Positions 6,509-6,926 of a DNA stretch of 6,926 nt are shown piece by piece. Within the stretch, counting starts at the first letter, position 1; the number at the start of each line of letters is the position of its first letter. The notes under the pieces were generated by a model. The model saw only the letters and a program-made list of their open reading frames with translations. It was not told the DNA's origin and made no database searches. Origin of the DNA: Planctomicrobium piriforme (GTDB taxonomy: Bacteria; Planctomycetota; Planctomycetia; Pirellulales; PNKZ01). The stretch spans positions 1-6,926 of the forward strand of contig CAMCTH010000257.1 of the NCBI GenBank assembly GCA_945877965.1, read 5' to 3'. The translations under genes and the position numbers were made by a program.

Positions 6509-6926
6509 ATGTCACGGATCATCGCCTCCGTACTCTGCCTCACGTCACTCCTTACGCTTGCGGTTTCGCGCGCCGCGGCCGACGTCCCGGAAGCGCTCTA
6601 CATCTTTCCCGCCGGCGGTCAGCGCGGCACGACGGTCGACGCTCGGATCGGCGGCTGCAATCTGCACGATTCGTGCCCGCTGCATTTCGATGCGACCGAC
6701 GTTCAGGCCCCGGCGACCATCCAGCGTCGCGAAACTGTTTGGTTCGAAGGGCCGATCGTCCCGCTGCCGGAATCGCAAAAGGCCGAGGACTATCCGAACG
6801 ACTACGCTGCGAAACTGACGATCGCGCCGCAAGCCGCGACCGGCGCTCGCTGGTGGCGGCTCTCGACCAGCCAAGGGGTGACCGCGTCGAAGAAGTTCGT
6901 CATCGGCGACTTGCCTGAGATCGTCG
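6509..6926 (+). CDS. Exported protein, N-terminal part only; likely planctomycete PPC-domain (subtilase-like annotated) family
   Basis: The frame opens at ATG 6509 and stays open for 139 codons to the window edge, so the gene is cut there, not broken. It begins with a Sec-type signal peptide (MSRIIASVLCLTSLLTLAVS, cleavage likely after RAAA at 24). The mature part starts with a beta-rich, Ig/TIG-like region: ALYIFPAGGQRGTTVDARIG (29-48), then two nearby cysteines (C50, C56) that could form a disulfide, TVWFEGPIVPLP, AEDYPNDYAAKLTI, and WWRLSTSQGVTASKKFVIGD ending in LPEIV. This pattern (FPAGGQRG, then a Trp-Arg-Leu strand, then FVxGDLPEI) matches the N-terminus of planctomycete proteins that continue into PPC domains and are often annotated as subtilase-like; no protease residues are visible here. 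It lies 14 bp after the DUF1501 gene on the same strand with a clear Shine-Dalgarno. That it is a real gene is nearly sure; the family name is from recall. Confidence 0.85.
   Translation, partial: MSRIIASVLCLTSLLTLAVSRAAADVPEALYIFPAGGQRGTTVDARIGGCNLHDSCPLHFDATDVQAPATIQRRETVWFEGPIVPLPESQKAEDYPNDYAAKLTIAPQAATGARWWRLSTSQGVTASKKFVIGDLPEIV

Noticed and set aside
6545..6874. Minus-strand open frame over the third cluster gene
   Set aside because: The plus-strand frame from 6509 has a Shine-Dalgarno, a signal peptide and a family-like sequence; the minus-strand frame has none of these.

Overview
The window looks like chromosomal DNA of a planctomycete (phylum Planctomycetota), probably a GC-rich member. 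The main reason is the pairing of a cytochrome-like protein carrying the DUF1549/DUF1553 (PSCyt2/PSD1) domains with a Tat-exported DUF1501 protein, a combination greatly expanded in that phylum. Codon use is strongly GC-biased at third positions. This produces long stop-free shadow frames on the opposite strands, which are not genes.

Layout: positions 24-2408 (minus strand) encode a large Tat-exported PhoD-like metallophosphatase with an unusual N-terminal beta-rich extension. A 230-bp divergent intergenic region (2409-2638) follows, holding a plausible sigma70-type promoter for the plus strand and some small inverted repeats. From 2639 to the right edge, three plus-strand genes form a tight cluster: an 825-residue exported protein with two Ig-like domains, two haem-binding-type motifs, DUF1549 and DUF1553 (2639-5116); a 447-residue Tat-exported DUF1501 protein (5151-6494); and the 5' part of a third exported protein (from 6509), cut off by the window edge. 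The third belongs to the planctomycete proteins that combine an Ig/TIG-like N-terminus with later pre-peptidase C-terminal (PPC) domains. Gaps inside the cluster are 34 and 14 bp, each with a Shine-Dalgarno-like sequence, and there is no visible terminator, so I infer one transcript.

All four products carry export signals (Tat for the phosphatase and DUF1501 protein, Sec type for the other two), so the whole window appears to serve the periplasm or cell surface. The biochemical role of DUF1549/DUF1553/DUF1501 clusters is not established. The haem motifs suggest electron transfer, and the DUF1501 fold is related to alkaline phosphatases/sulfatases, so an extracytoplasmic degradative or redox unit is a reasonable but unproven idea. 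I see no RNA genes, CRISPR arrays, insertion sequences or attachment sites. The most speculative items worth checking are an in-frame A7 slippery heptamer inside a perfect inverted repeat just before the phosphatase domain, and an inverted repeat inside the spacer of the cluster's putative promoter.
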